A stretch of 35,524 nt of DNA from Gemmatimonadota bacterium (GTDB lineage Bacteria; Gemmatimonadota; Gemmatimonadetes; Gemmatimonadales; GWC2-71-9), in the NCBI GenBank assembly GCA_025358055.1, contig JANYKV010000187.1:1-35524 (forward strand), written 5' to 3'. Positions 1-8,758 of this stretch are shown here, one piece after another. Position numbers and translations under genes: made by a program. Position 1 is the stretch's first letter. Every line of letters starts with the position of its first letter. The notes below the pieces were generated by a model. That model was not told the DNA's origin and did no database searches. It saw only the letters and a list, made by a program, of their open reading frames with translations.

Positions 1-102
1 TTGTGGCTTACGTCTGCCGCTACCTTTTCCGCGCCTCCGGGTTTGGGGTAACGGTTCCATTCGATTTCTGAACATCACCAGCGCATCGATAGCGAGGTCC
101 GG
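1..102. other. Left-edge sequence upstream of sucC
   Basis: This stretch precedes the sucC GTG. One plus-strand frame is open from the window edge to a TGA at 69-71 and could be the tail of an upstream gene, but its 22 residues match nothing I recognise. A purine-rich GAGGT at 93-97 is the likely ribosome binding site of sucC. I saw no convincing -35/-10 pair. Confidence 0.3.
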
Positions 103-1245
103 GTGAATCTCCACGAGTACCAGGCGCGGGAGCTGTTGAAGGCGGCCGGCGTCCCAATGCTCGAGGGTGACGTCGCGACCACTCCAGATCAAGCCGAGGC
201 GATTGCCCGGCGGTTGGGAGGGGGTACCGTGGTCATCAAGGCGCAGGTTCACGCCGGAGGCCGCGGCAAGGCTGGTGGGGTGAAGCTTGCGAAAACACCG
301 CTCGAGGCACGAGAGCACTCGGCCAAAATCCTGGGCATGACGATCAAGGGGCTCATCGTCCAGAAAGTGCTCGTGGTGCCGGCCGCGGACATCGCCAGTG
401 AGAGCTATGTTGGCCTCATCATGGATCGGGAGACTCAACGGCCCGTGTTCATGGTGAGTGCCGCGGGCGGGGTCGACATCGAAGAAGTCGCCGCGACCGC
501 TCCGGAGAAAATTACGCGACTGGCGGTGGACCCTCGATTCGGGTTGCTTCCGCACCAGGCGCTCGGTCTGGCGCTCACCTTGTACCCGGGTTTTGCCCAG
601 GTCAAAGCGGCGGCCAAGATCATGGGTCAGCTCTACACGGTGTTCACCGGCAACGGGGCGTCGCTCGCGGAGATCAATCCGCTCGCTACTACTCCCGATG
701 GGACCGTGCTTGCCCTCGATGCCAAAGTCTCCATCGATGATAACGAGCTGGATCGCCGCCCGGACCTCGCGGCCATGCGTGATGAATCGGCGGAGGCGCC
801 GAGCGAAGTCGCGGCCCGGACCGCGGGTCTGACCTTCATCAAACTCGACGGAAACGTGGGGTGCGTGGTCAACGGAGCCGGTCTCGCGATGGCGACCATG
901 GACTTAGTCAAGTACTACGGCGGCGAGCCCGCGAATTTTCTCGATATTGGCGGAAGCTCCAATCCCGAAAAAGTCATCAACGCGCTTCGGATCATCACGA
1001 GTGATCCGAACGTGAAGGCCATCCTGTTCAATATTTTCGGCGGGATAACGCGAACCGATGACGTCGCGAACGGAATCGTCGCGGCGACCCGGCAATTCAA
1101 GCTGCAGGTGCCGATCGTCATTCGGCTCACGGGCACCAATGAGGCGGAGGCGATTCGCATTCTCCAAGGCGTCGGCATGCAGGCCTTGAACGATATGGAC
1201 GAGGCGGTGAAAAACGTGGTTGCCCTCGCCCAGGCGGCAGCGTGA
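103..1245 (+). CDS. sucC: Succinyl-CoA synthetase (ADP-forming) subunit beta
   Basis: Beta subunit of succinate-CoA ligase, the TCA-cycle enzyme that couples succinyl-CoA cleavage to ATP or GTP formation in the cytoplasm. The 380-residue length fits the family (about 385-390). Residues 1-235 form the ATP-grasp domain, opening with [11 protein letters not shown]; a glycine-rich nucleotide loop ([12 protein letters not shown]) lies at 49-60 and the EINPL metal/nucleotide motif at 190-194. The C-terminal CoA-ligase domain contains [11 protein letters not shown] near 257-267 and [11 protein letters not shown] near 310-320; the usual CD in that last motif is TD here. The GTG start at 103 has GAGGT 5 nt upstream and gives the canonical N-terminus. 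Its stop overlaps the sucD start by 4 nt (GTGA), implying coupled synthesis of the two subunits. Confidence 0.97.
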   Translation: MNLHEYQARELLKAAGVPMLEGDVATTPDQAEAIARRLGGGTVVIKAQVHAGGRGKAGGVKLAKTPLEAREHSAKILGMTIKGLIVQKVLVVPAADIASESYVGLIMDRETQRPVFMVSAAGGVDIEEVAATAPEKITRLAVDPRFGLLPHQALGLALTLYPGFAQVKAAAKIMGQLYTVFTGNGASLAEINPLATTPDGTVLALDAKVSIDDNELDRRPDLAAMRDESAEAPSEVAARTAGLTFIKLDGNVGCVVNGAGLAMATMDLVKYYGGEPANFLDIGGSSNPEKVINALRIITSDPNVKAILFNIFGGITRTDDVANGIVAATRQFKLQVPIVIRLTGTNEAEAIRILQGVGMQALNDMDEAVKNVVALAQAAA

Positions 1246-2114
1246 GCATCTTCATCGACGAAGAGACCCGGCTCGTGGTCCAAGGCATCACTGGCCGTGA
1301 AGGGTCGTTTCACACGAACCACATGCTCGCATACGGTACCAACGTCGTGGCTGGTGTGACGCCGGGAAAAGGCGGGCAGACGTTCGCGGGGAAAGTGCCC
1401 GTGTTTCATACGGTGGCCCATGCGGTGACCGCCACAGCCGCCAACACGTCGGTGATTTACGTTCCGGCGGGGCTAGCTGCAGGAGCCATTCTGGAGGCCG
1501 CCGACGCGGGAATCCGGCTTATCGTCTGCATTACCGAGGGTGTGCCGGTAATGGACATGACCCGGACGATGCTGTACGTGCGGGAGCGCGGGGTGCGCCT
1601 CATCGGCCCCAACTGTCCCGGACTCCTGTCTCCCGGAAGTTCGAAAGTGGGCATCATTCCCGGGAACATCTGTGCTCCTGGTCGAGTGGGCCTGGTTTCA
1701 CGCAGTGGTACGCTCACATACGAAGTGGTAAATCACCTGACGAAAAATGGCCTCGGGCAGAGTACATGTGTTGGGATCGGCGGCGATCCGATCATCGGAA
1801 CCAGTTTCATCGATGTCCTCGCCGCGTTTCAGGCGGACACGAACACCGACGCCATCGTAATGCTGGGCGAGATCGGCGGAACCGACGAGCAGAAAGCGGC
1901 GGCATTCGCCAAGGCGAACCTGACGAAACCGGTCATTGGATTCATCGCGGGCCAGACGGCTCCCAAGGGCCGGCGGATGGGTCACGCCGGTGCCATTATT
2001 TCGGGGTCGTCGGGTACGGCCGAGGAGAAAATTGAGGCCTTCCGGGCGGCCGGCATATCAGTCATGCGGAGGCCGGTGGATGTCGTCGAATTGGTACGGG
2101 CGCGCCTAAGGTAG
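1242..2114 (+). CDS. sucD: Succinyl-CoA synthetase subunit alpha
   Basis: Alpha subunit of succinate-CoA ligase; it binds CoA and carries the phosphorylated histidine. At 290 residues it is full length. The N-terminal Rossmann CoA-binding domain contains [10 protein letters not shown] at 15-24 and the GKGG loop at 42-45. GPNCPG lies at 122-127. The active-site His is His248 in MGHAGAI. The GTG start overlaps the sucC stop by four bases, so the pair is probably translationally coupled. ndk follows after 39 nt in the same direction, and the three genes probably share a transcript. Confidence 0.97.
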   Translation: MSIFIDEETRLVVQGITGREGSFHTNHMLAYGTNVVAGVTPGKGGQTFAGKVPVFHTVAHAVTATAANTSVIYVPAGLAAGAILEAADAGIRLIVCITEGVPVMDMTRTMLYVRERGVRLIGPNCPGLLSPGSSKVGIIPGNICAPGRVGLVSRSGTLTYEVVNHLTKNGLGQSTCVGIGGDPIIGTSFIDVLAAFQADTNTDAIVMLGEIGGTDEQKAAAFAKANLTKPVIGFIAGQTAPKGRRMGHAGAIISGSSGTAEEKIEAFRAAGISVMRRPVDVVELVRARLR

Positions 2115-2153
2115 TCGCGCGGACTTCTGTATTTCTCTCCATTGGAGCGGATC

Positions 2154-2585
2154 ATGGCTGGTCGAAGAACCCTCGGGATCGTGAAACCGGATGGAATTGT
2201 GAACGGGAAGCTCGGGCTCATTCTCGCCCATGTCGAGCGCGCGGGCTTCAAGGTTCGGGCCGCGCGGCTGGTGCGGCTGTCCCGAGCCCAGGCCGAAGCG
2301 TTTTACGAAGTGCACCGCGGCCGGCCGTTTTACGAGGAGCTGGTGACCTTTATGTCCAGCGGACCGTGCCTGCCGTTTGCGCTGGAGCGGGCCGATGCGG
2401 TCGCGACGTTTCGCGCGACAATTGGGGCTACTGACCCCGCGGAAGCGTCACCGGGGACCATCCGGAAGCTCTTCGCCGAGTCGAAAGGTCGGAACGCCGT
2501 GCATGGGTCTGATAGTGACGAAAACGCGGCTCGAGAGATCGGATTTTTCTTCACCGAAGCAGAAGTAGCCGACCTAGCCCAGTGA
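2154..2585 (+). CDS. ndk: Nucleoside-diphosphate kinase
   Basis: Transfers the gamma-phosphate of ATP to NDPs through a phosphohistidine intermediate, balancing NTP and dNTP pools. The 143-residue protein has the family N-terminus TLGIVKPDG and the signature NAVHGSDS at 114-121, with catalytic His117. I chose the ATG at 2154 because GGAGCGG sits a few bases upstream; an in-frame TTG at 2142 would add only four unconserved residues. Placement after sucCD is sensible, since SucCD can make GTP or ATP that Ndk interconverts. A separate promoter appears to begin the next operon in the 47-nt gap after this gene. Confidence 0.97.
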   Translation: MAGRRTLGIVKPDGIVNGKLGLILAHVERAGFKVRAARLVRLSRAQAEAFYEVHRGRPFYEELVTFMSSGPCLPFALERADAVATFRATIGATDPAEASPGTIRKLFAESKGRNAVHGSDSDENAAREIGFFFTEAEVADLAQ

Positions 2586-2595
2586 GCCGTTCAGC

Positions 2596-2624
2596 TTGAC
2601 CTAAGTCATGTTCTCAGGTAGCTT
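2596..2624 (+). promoter_or_regulatory. Candidate sigma-70-type promoter for the DUF177-rpmF-plsX-fab operon
   Basis: TTGACC at 2596-2601 and TAGCTT at 2619-2624 are separated by exactly 17 nt. The -10 box fits TANNNT and ends 8 nt before the ATG of the DUF177 gene, so transcription would begin at or next to the start codon. No good Shine-Dalgarno sequence lies before that ATG. The same geometry recurs before kdsB and before the minus-strand TPR gene. Inferred from sequence only. Confidence 0.5.
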
Positions 2625-2632
2625 TACGGGCT

Positions 2633-3124
2633 ATGCTTCAGGTCGACTTCCGGGACCTACGCAAGGGCCCGGCCGAGACGGCCGGAGAGCTTTCGCCCAC
2701 GGATCCGGTGTTCGAAGGGGTTCTGGCGGAGTTCGACGGTCCAGTGCAGGTGGTGGGCACCCTGCAGGGTGGGGCGGACCGGAGCGTGACATGGCGCGCG
2801 GCAATCGCGGCCAAGTTTCGCGCGGAATGCCGGCGATGCCTAGCTGAAGTCGTCAGCCCGATTACGGTCAATGTGGATGTCATCTTCAGTCCAGATCCTG
2901 AAACGGCGGACGATCCTGCGGTCTACCCGCTAATCGAGCCGGTGACCACGATCGACGTTACACCGGCGGTACGTGAGGAGTTGGTGCTCGGCTTGCCGAG
3001 CTTCGTGCTCTGTCGCGACGATTGCGCGGGTCTGTGCCAACGGTGTGGCGCGGATCTCAACCTGGGACTCTGCGGTTGTGCCGAGTCCTCTGAACCTGCT
3101 CGAGGCCACGATGGCAGTTCCTAA
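2633..3124 (+). CDS. DUF177 (YceD-like) protein
   Basis: Member of the DUF177/YceD family, linked in Escherichia coli to accumulation of 23S rRNA; the mechanism is not established here. The 163 residues show the family layout: an N-terminal beta-rich part, a first cysteine pair ECRRC (Cys66, Cys69), an acidic stretch near 85-95, and a C-terminal cluster CRDDCAGLCQRC followed by CGC (Cys127, 131, 135, 138, 147, 149) that could bind a metal. It directly precedes rpmF, the near-universal context of this family, and its end overlaps the rpmF start by 14 nt in another frame. The ATG at 2633 lies immediately downstream of a promoter-like element and lacks a clear ribosome binding site. Confidence 0.9.
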   Translation: MLQVDFRDLRKGPAETAGELSPTDPVFEGVLAEFDGPVQVVGTLQGGADRSVTWRAAIAAKFRAECRRCLAEVVSPITVNVDVIFSPDPETADDPAVYPLIEPVTTIDVTPAVREELVLGLPSFVLCRDDCAGLCQRCGADLNLGLCGCAESSEPARGHDGSS

Positions 3125-3293
3125 GCGACGAATGTCTAAGTCACGCAAGCGCCTCCGGCGCGGGCAGGACCATGCGGCGAGTATTCGGCCGCAGGCGTGC
3201 CCCCGCTGTAGCTCCCCCAAGATCTCCCACCGCGTCTGTGATTCGTGCGGCTACTACGGGGGCAAGAAGCGTCTCGAGGTCGAGGACAGCTGA
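3111..3293 (+). CDS. rpmF: 50S ribosomal protein L32
   Basis: Small basic component of the large ribosomal subunit, 60 residues. It starts with the signature MAVPKRRMSKSRKR, and has two CXXC pairs, CPRC (30, 33) and CDSC (43, 46), followed by GYYGGK. The intact pairs mark the zinc-binding form of L32. The ATG at 3111 gives this canonical N-terminus; in-frame codons upstream lie within the DUF177 gene and encode nothing L32-like. Being nested between DUF177 and plsX, it links ribosome supply to the start of the fatty-acid and phospholipid operon, as in many bacteria. Confidence 0.97.
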   Translation: MAVPKRRMSKSRKRLRRGQDHAASIRPQACPRCSSPKISHRVCDSCGYYGGKKRLEVEDS

Positions 3294-3295
3294 GC

Positions 3296-4312
3296 GTGAT
3301 CCGCATCGCGCTCGACGCGATGGGCGGGGACCACGCCCCGCACACTGAGATCGAAGGGGCGATCCTCGCGTTACGCGAATATCCGCCCGCGTTTGTGGTG
3401 CAGTTCGTCGGGCAACGGCCGGTGATCGAGGCGGAGCTCGCGAAGTATTCGGACCTAGACCGGTCGCGAATTGAGATTACCCACGCCCCCGATACCATCG
3501 GCATGGGGGAAAAGCCGCTCAGCGCCGTCCGCCGCAAGCCGCAATCCAGCATTGTCGTCGGTCTCACTCTGCAACAGCGGCATTCCTCCGATGCCTTCGT
3601 CTCCGCCGGCAACACCGGCGCGATGCTGGCCGGATCGACGTTGCTCCTGGGTCTCCACGATGGCGTGGAGCGGGCGGCGGTAGGGGCTCTGCTGCCCACC
3701 GTGTCCGGGCCGGTGCTCTTGCTGGATGCCGGAGCGAACGTCGATTGCACCGCTCGCGAACTCACCGGCTTCGCCCACCTCGGCAGCGTGTACCTCCGCG
3801 ATGTGCTCCAGCGGCCGAACCCCACGGTCGGCCTCTTGAATGTGGGGGAGGAAGAGGAAAAGGGCGGCGTGATCGTGAAGGAGGCCTTCCATCTGCTCAA
3901 GCAGAGTACCCCCAAACTCAATTTCATCGGCAACGTCGAGGGCCGGGACATTCTCGCCGGGCACGAGAAGTTTGGCCGGGTCGATGTCGTCGTGTGCGAC
4001 GGATTCACCGGCAATGTGGTCCTCAAATTCTATGAATCCGTCATTCGCCTGTTGATGCATTTGGTGCAATCCAGCGCGCCGAAAATGTGGGAAGACAACG
4101 AGGTGCGCACCGCGTTCCACATGCTGGACTATTCGCAGTACGGCGGGTCTCCACTGCTCGGTGTAAAGGGGATCTCGGTCATTTGTCACGGATCCTCGAA
4201 TTCCAACGCGATCAAGAATGCCATCCGCGTGGCGGTACAGTCGGTTGAGTCCCAGTTGAGTCAGCATATCGCCGCCGAGTTCGCGGCGGGCGTGGCGACG
4301 AGGTCCGCATGA
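3296..4312 (+). CDS. plsX: Phosphate acyltransferase PlsX
   Basis: Converts acyl-ACP to acyl-phosphate for PlsY, the first step of phosphatidic acid synthesis in most bacteria. The 338-residue protein begins IRIALDAMGGDHAP, the family signature, and has MGEKPLSAVRRK around residues 75-86 and a SAGNTGAMLAGS loop near 103-114. The C-terminal part ends with the GVKGISVICHGSSN segment typical of PlsX. I chose the GTG at 3296, two bases after the rpmF stop, because it places the signature at the N-terminus; a start at 3245 would lie inside rpmF. Its stop overlaps the fabH start by four bases (ATGA). Confidence 0.96.
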   Translation: MIRIALDAMGGDHAPHTEIEGAILALREYPPAFVVQFVGQRPVIEAELAKYSDLDRSRIEITHAPDTIGMGEKPLSAVRRKPQSSIVVGLTLQQRHSSDAFVSAGNTGAMLAGSTLLLGLHDGVERAAVGALLPTVSGPVLLLDAGANVDCTARELTGFAHLGSVYLRDVLQRPNPTVGLLNVGEEEEKGGVIVKEAFHLLKQSTPKLNFIGNVEGRDILAGHEKFGRVDVVVCDGFTGNVVLKFYESVIRLLMHLVQSSAPKMWEDNEVRTAFHMLDYSQYGGSPLLGVKGISVICHGSSNSNAIKNAIRVAVQSVESQLSQHIAAEFAAGVATRSA

Positions 4313-5301
4313 CGCCCCGGCCCATTGCTCGGATCACCGGCCTGGGAGCTTGTCTCCCACCCACCGTCGTCACCAACGCGGATTTCGAAAAGAGTCTGGA
4401 TACGTCGGACCAGTGGATCGTTGAACGTACGGGTATCCGAGAGCGGCGGATTGCGGGTCCCGACTTGACTTTGGCCGAGATGTGCCGGGTCGCATCAACC
4501 AAAGCGCTGGCGCAGGCCAACCTGTCGGCGAAGGACTTGGATGTCATCATTCTAGGCACCGTGACCCCGGATCGGCGTCTTCCTGCCACTGCATGTGATC
4601 TCCAGGCGCTCCTCGGTGCCACCAACGCCGCCGCCTTTGACATCTCAGCGGCCTGCCCTGGGTTCGTTTACGGGCTCGCCATCGCACGGGGCTTCATCGC
4701 GAGTGGCCAAGCGAACCGCATCCTCGTGCTGGGGGCCGAGAAGCTTTCGACCGTCACGGATTCCACCGACCGCTCTACCGCGGTGCTTTTTGGCGACGGC
4801 GCAGGCGGTGTGGTCGTCGAGCCGGCGGACGACTCCGGACGGGGCATTCTCTCGAGTGTCTTGGGCGCTGACGGCACCCTCGCCGACCTGCTTTACATTC
4901 CGGGCGGCGGATCCGCCGACCCGGTCAGCGAGAAGGTAGTGCGCGAACGTTCTCACTTTATCAAAATGGCCGGCCGCGAGGTGTTCAAAGCGGCGGTACT
5001 CGCGATGTCGCGCGCCTGTGATGGCGCCCTCGCACAGGCGGGGATCACCGCCGATCAGATCGACCTTTTGGTGCCGCATCAAGCCAACATTCGGATCATC
5101 GAGGCCACGGCCAAACATGCCGGCATTCCCATGGACAAGGTCATGGTCAACGTCGACCGATTCGGGAATACGTCGGCCGCCACCATCCCCCTCGCACTCG
5201 ACCAAGGCGTCGCCGAAGGCCGGATCAAACCTGGGTCCCTGCTCCTCCTCGTGACATTTGGGGCGGGGTTCACCTGGGGGAGCGTCGTCGTCCGGTGGTA
5301 G
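4309..5301 (+). CDS. fabH: 3-oxoacyl-ACP synthase III (KAS III)
   Basis: Starts fatty-acid elongation by condensing acetyl-CoA (or another acyl-CoA) with malonyl-ACP. The 330-residue thiolase-fold protein has the full Cys-His-Asn triad: Cys116 in SAACPGF, His257 in VPHQAN and Asn287 in RFGNTSA. The GDGAGGVVV turn at 162-170 and the C-terminal FGAGFTWG are also typical. The ATG overlaps the plsX stop, and its own stop overlaps the fabD start by 7 nt. It is the standard second gene of a plsX-fabH-fabD-fabG-acpP-fabF cluster. Whether the primer is straight or branched cannot be read from the sequence. Confidence 0.97.
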   Translation: MTPRPIARITGLGACLPPTVVTNADFEKSLDTSDQWIVERTGIRERRIAGPDLTLAEMCRVASTKALAQANLSAKDLDVIILGTVTPDRRLPATACDLQALLGATNAAAFDISAACPGFVYGLAIARGFIASGQANRILVLGAEKLSTVTDSTDRSTAVLFGDGAGGVVVEPADDSGRGILSSVLGADGTLADLLYIPGGGSADPVSEKVVRERSHFIKMAGREVFKAAVLAMSRACDGALAQAGITADQIDLLVPHQANIRIIEATAKHAGIPMDKVMVNVDRFGNTSAATIPLALDQGVAEGRIKPGSLLLLVTFGAGFTWGSVVVRW

Positions 5302-6224
5302 TTGTGCTTCTGTTTCCGGGGCAGGGCGCGCAGAAGGTCGGCATGGGGAAGGACCTCGCCGAGCGTTTTCCGGCTGCGCGGGCCACTTTTGAAGCCATCG
5401 ACGAGTCTCTCGGCGTCCCGCTGTCCAAGATTATGTGGGAAGGCCCCGAGGATCTGCTGGGCCAGACCCACAACACCCAACCCGCGATCCTCGCACATTC
5501 CGCCGCGGTCCTGGCGTGCATCGCGCCCCGGCTCACCGATGTCGCCGCTGCGGCGGGCCACAGCCTGGGCGAATACAGTGCCTACGTCGCGGCCAGCGCG
5601 CTCACCCCAGACGGGGCAGCCCGATTGGTACGTCGCCGCGGAGAATTGATGCACGAGGCCGGAATCGCTCGTCCCGGCTCGATGGCGGCCGTCCTCGGGC
5701 TCGGCACGCCGGAGGTCGAGGCCGCGTGCAAAGCCGCATCATCGGAAGGGAGAGGTGTCGTCGTCGCCGCGAATCTGAACGCGCCCGACCAGACCGTCCT
5801 TTCGGGCGATCCCCTGGCGGTGGCGCGGGCCGGTGAGTTATGCAAAGCGGCGGGCGCGAAGCGGGTGCTCCCGCTCAACGTCAGCGGCGCGTTTCACTCG
5901 CCGCTTATGGAGCCTGCTGTGGGCGGACTTCGCGACGCGTTGCGTGCGGTTCCGTTCGACAACCCACTCTTTCCGGTGATCGCCAACGCCAGTGCCAAGA
6001 TGGTCACTCGCCGGCTCGATGCCATTCAACTACTGGCCGACCAACTCATTGCGCCAGTCCGGTGGGTCGAGTGCATGCTGATGGCGGACAATCTGGCCCC
6101 CGGCGCAACCTTCGTTGAGATCGGCCCCGGCACGGTGCTTACCGGGCTCGTCAAACGAATCCTCCCAGGCCCCCGCTGCATTTCGGTGGGCACGGCCGCG
6201 GAAGTGGAGGCGTTTCTCCAGTGA
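5295..6224 (+). CDS. fabD: Malonyl-CoA:ACP transacylase
   Basis: Loads malonyl groups from CoA onto ACP for fatty-acid synthesis. The 309 residues include the N-terminal LLFPGQGAQ motif, the nucleophile Ser90 in GHSLGEYSA and the catalytic His201 in GAFHSPLM. The start is ambiguous: GTG at 5295 overlaps fabH by 7 nt, while an in-frame GTG at 5304 would give MLLFPGQGAQ and lose three residues. Either is compatible with function. The stop overlaps the fabG start by four bases (GTGA). Confidence 0.96.
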   Translation: MVVVLLFPGQGAQKVGMGKDLAERFPAARATFEAIDESLGVPLSKIMWEGPEDLLGQTHNTQPAILAHSAAVLACIAPRLTDVAAAAGHSLGEYSAYVAASALTPDGAARLVRRRGELMHEAGIARPGSMAAVLGLGTPEVEAACKAASSEGRGVVVAANLNAPDQTVLSGDPLAVARAGELCKAAGAKRVLPLNVSGAFHSPLMEPAVGGLRDALRAVPFDNPLFPVIANASAKMVTRRLDAIQLLADQLIAPVRWVECMLMADNLAPGATFVEIGPGTVLTGLVKRILPGPRCISVGTAAEVEAFLQ

Positions 6225-6961
6225 CGACGATCGACCTCACCGGGGAAGTGGCCTTTATCACCGGGAGCACCCGGGGAATCGGGCTCGCGATTGCTCACGC
6301 ACTGTACGACGCTGGCGCCCGCGTCGCCGTGGTGGGTCGCACGGCAGGCCCCGCCCAGACGGTGGCGAACGAGCTGGGTGAGCGGGCCGCTGGCTTCGCC
6401 TGCGATGTGGCGGACGGTACTCAAGTGGAGGCGACGATTGGCGCCGCCGAAGCCGCCCTCGGCCCGATCAGCATCTTGGTGAACAACGCCGGACTCACCC
6501 GGGACAATCTGCTTCTCCGGCTCACCGAGGAAGACTGGGACCTCGTTCTGGACGCGAATTTGAAAGGCGCCTTTCACACCACGAAGGCGGTCATCAAAGG
6601 GATGATGAAACGGCGCAAAGGCCGGATCATCAACATCACCTCCGTTGTGGGGCTCACCGGCAACAAGGGGCAGGCCAACTATGCCGCGAGCAAAGCGGGG
6701 TTGATCGGCTTTTCCAAATCGGTGGCGAAGGAGTATGCGAGCCGGAATATCCTCGTGAATTGCATTGCGCCAGGATTCATCCAGACCGACATGACGGCTG
6801 CCTTGCCCCCGGAGGCGAGTGCCGCGTTATTAGGGGAGATTCCCCTGGGACGACTCGGACAAGGCAACGAAATTGCCGGTGCGGTGCTTTTCCTGGCGTC
6901 GAACCTGGCGAGCTATATCACGGGTCACGTGCTGGTCGTTGACGGCGGTATGGTTGCCTGA
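6221..6961 (+). CDS. fabG: 3-oxoacyl-ACP reductase
   Basis: NADPH-dependent short-chain dehydrogenase that reduces 3-oxoacyl-ACP in each elongation cycle. The 246-residue protein has the cofactor loop TGSTRGIG at 14-21, NNAG at 88-91, and catalytic Ser141, Tyr154 and Lys158 (YAASK). The GFIQTDMT segment and the C-terminal VVDGGMVA match FabG rather than other SDRs. GTG start, overlapping fabD by four bases. Position next to acpP and fabF supports the assignment over a generic SDR. Confidence 0.96.
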   Translation: MTTIDLTGEVAFITGSTRGIGLAIAHALYDAGARVAVVGRTAGPAQTVANELGERAAGFACDVADGTQVEATIGAAEAALGPISILVNNAGLTRDNLLLRLTEEDWDLVLDANLKGAFHTTKAVIKGMMKRRKGRIINITSVVGLTGNKGQANYAASKAGLIGFSKSVAKEYASRNILVNCIAPGFIQTDMTAALPPEASAALLGEIPLGRLGQGNEIAGAVLFLASNLASYITGHVLVVDGGMVA

Positions 6962-6992
6962 TCTCTCATTTCCACCCTGAGGCGAGGACAAC

Positions 6993-7235
6993 ATGGACAA
7001 AGTCGAAGAAAAGGTCAAAGACATCATCGTGGAAGAGCTCGGGGTTGAGCGCGAGAAGCTCACCGAGTCCGCCAGTTTCATGGAAGACCTCGGTGCGGAC
7101 AGCCTCGACACGGTTGAGCTCGTCATGGCCTTCGAGAAGGAATTCGATATCGACATTCCGGACGAAGAGGCGGAGAAGCTGAGGACCGTTGGGGATGCCC
7201 TCAAGTATCTGAATGACAAGCTCGGAAAGAAGTAA
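6993..7235 (+). CDS. acpP: Acyl carrier protein
   Basis: Acidic 80-residue carrier of growing acyl chains. The phosphopantetheine attachment site is Ser37 in [10 protein letters not shown], and the helix III region [18 protein letters not shown] is typical. The ATG at 6993 is preceded by a purine-rich GAGGCGAGGA, a strong ribosome binding site, unlike the overlapping starts of its neighbours; this fits the need for abundant ACP. A 31-nt gap separates it from fabG. The stop is one base upstream of the fabF GTG. Confidence 0.98.
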   Translation: MDKVEEKVKDIIVEELGVEREKLTESASFMEDLGADSLDTVELVMAFEKEFDIDIPDEEAEKLRTVGDALKYLNDKLGKK

Positions 7236-7236
7236 G

Positions 7237-8478
7237 GTGAAGCATCGCGTGGTGGTCACGGGCGTCGGGCTCGTGACCCCCGTGGGACTCAATCCAAGCG
7301 ATACCTGGCAGGGGCTTCTGGCGGGGAAATCTGGAGCCGGTCCGATCACTAAATTCGATCCGCAGCATTTGCAGGTGCGGTTCGCCTGCGAAGTGAAGGG
7401 CTTTGACGCGCTGCAGTACATCGACCGGAAGGAGGCCAAACGATACGACCTCTTTGCGCAGCTGGCCATCGCCGCCTCCCATCAAGCCATTACCCAAGCT
7501 GGGCTCGAAGGTCGGTTCCCGAACCCCGAACGGACCGGCGTCGTGATCGGTAGCGGCATTGGCGGGATGATGACCTTTGAGGAGCAATGCTCGATCTACC
7601 TCACCAAGGGTCCGGACCGGGTGTCCCCGTTCTTCATTCCGATGTTCATCCCTGATATTGCCGGCGGATTGGTGTCGATCCGATACGGCCTCAAGGGGCC
7701 GAATTTCTGCACGGTGTCGGCGTGCTCCTCCTCGGCGAACGCAATCGGTGAATCGTACGACCTTATTCGCTTGGGGGTCGCCGATTGCATGGTCACCGGG
7801 GGATCGGAGGCCGCCATCAGCGGATTGGCCATCGCCGGCTTCCAGAACATGAAGGCCTTGTCCACTCGGAACGATGCCCCCCAACTTGCGAGTCGCCCTT
7901 TTGACAAGGAGCGTGACGGTTTCGTCTTGGGAGATGGAGGCGCGGTCGTAGTGCTCGAGAGTCTGGAGCATGCCACCGCCCGCGGCGCGACCATTCTCGG
8001 CGAGCTGATCGGCTACGGCATGAGCGCGGATGCGTATCACATGGTACAGCCCCCGCCGGATGGCGAGGGCGCTCAGCGCGCCATGCGGGCCTGCCTTGAG
8101 GACGGCGGAATCGACCCGACCGAGGTCGACTACATCAACGCGCACGGCACCTCGACACCGCAGGGCGATATTGCGGAGACCCAAGCGGTCAAAGCCGTCT
8201 TCGGCGCCCACGCCAAGAAACTCGTGTTTGCCAGCACCAAGTCCATGACCGGTCACTTGCTGGGTGCCGCCGGGGCGTTGGAGTTTGTGGTCTCGCTGTA
8301 CGTGGCCACCACCGGGGATATGCCACCGACGATCAACCAGACGAGCCCAGACCCCGACTGCGACCTGGACTGCGTCCCCAACACGCGAGTGCACCGTCCC
8401 GTGCAGGTTGCGCTCTCTAATTCGTTTGGCTTCGGCGGCCACAACGTTACCCTGGCGGTTCGGCGGTTCGAACCCTAG
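7237..8478 (+). CDS. fabF: 3-oxoacyl-ACP synthase II (KAS II)
   Basis: Condensing enzyme for fatty-acid elongation. From the GTG at 7237 the protein is 413 residues and its active-site residues fall at Cys163 (VSACSSS), His303 (NAHGTST) and His340 (TGHLLGAAGA), the same numbers as in E. coli FabF. This supports that start over an upstream one at 7213 inside acpP. The start codon lies one base after the acpP stop, so translation is probably coupled. The C-terminus ends SFGFGGHNVTLAVRRFEP, as expected. It closes the fab operon; a 280-bp gap follows. Confidence 0.97.
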   Translation: MKHRVVVTGVGLVTPVGLNPSDTWQGLLAGKSGAGPITKFDPQHLQVRFACEVKGFDALQYIDRKEAKRYDLFAQLAIAASHQAITQAGLEGRFPNPERTGVVIGSGIGGMMTFEEQCSIYLTKGPDRVSPFFIPMFIPDIAGGLVSIRYGLKGPNFCTVSACSSSANAIGESYDLIRLGVADCMVTGGSEAAISGLAIAGFQNMKALSTRNDAPQLASRPFDKERDGFVLGDGGAVVVLESLEHATARGATILGELIGYGMSADAYHMVQPPPDGEGAQRAMRACLEDGGIDPTEVDYINAHGTSTPQGDIAETQAVKAVFGAHAKKLVFASTKSMTGHLLGAAGALEFVVSLYVATTGDMPPTINQTSPDPDCDLDCVPNTRVHRPVQVALSNSFGFGGHNVTLAVRRFEP

Positions 8479-8629
8479 GAGTGAAGTGCCATCCGGTCCG
8501 CCCGCTCCCGCTCGCCTGCCGAACTACCCCAGGCACTCTCGCGGAGCCAACCAGCCTTCGCCGAACCGCGGCCTAACATTCCACCGCTCGAACCCCTCTC
8601 CGCATTCTGGACCGGGAGACCGCCGTGTT

Positions 8630-8642
8630 GGTCCGACGGACC
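8630..8642. promoter_or_regulatory. Short perfect palindrome in the fabF-mqnE gap
   Basis: GGTCCG-A-CGGACC forms a perfect 13-bp inverted repeat in the 280-bp interval between fabF and mqnE. It lies about 117 bp upstream of the mqnE start and could be an operator. In GC-rich DNA a palindrome of this size may also be chance. I found no clear -35/-10 pair in this gap, nor a convincing small gene. Confidence 0.25.
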
Positions 8643-8758
8643 CTATCCCGGCGGGCCGACGGGATACTGGGCCGCAGATGGGTCCCGACTGGCACTCGTC
8701 CTCCAAACCGGGGTAGATTCCATCCGTTGTCCAACTGCCGCCCTTGCACGGAGATAGC

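Noticed and set aside
7201-8442. 413-codon minus-strand frame opposite fabF
   Set aside because: fabF has all catalytic residues on the plus strand; the antisense product has no recognisable domain.
8465-8474. GGTTCGAACC, resembling a tRNA T-arm
   Set aside because: It lies within the last codons of fabF and no acceptor, D or anticodon arm can be found around it.
8481-8573. Thirty-codon plus-strand frame just after fabF
   Set aside because: GTG start with a purine run that is too close, no conserved features and a composition like the surrounding non-coding DNA.
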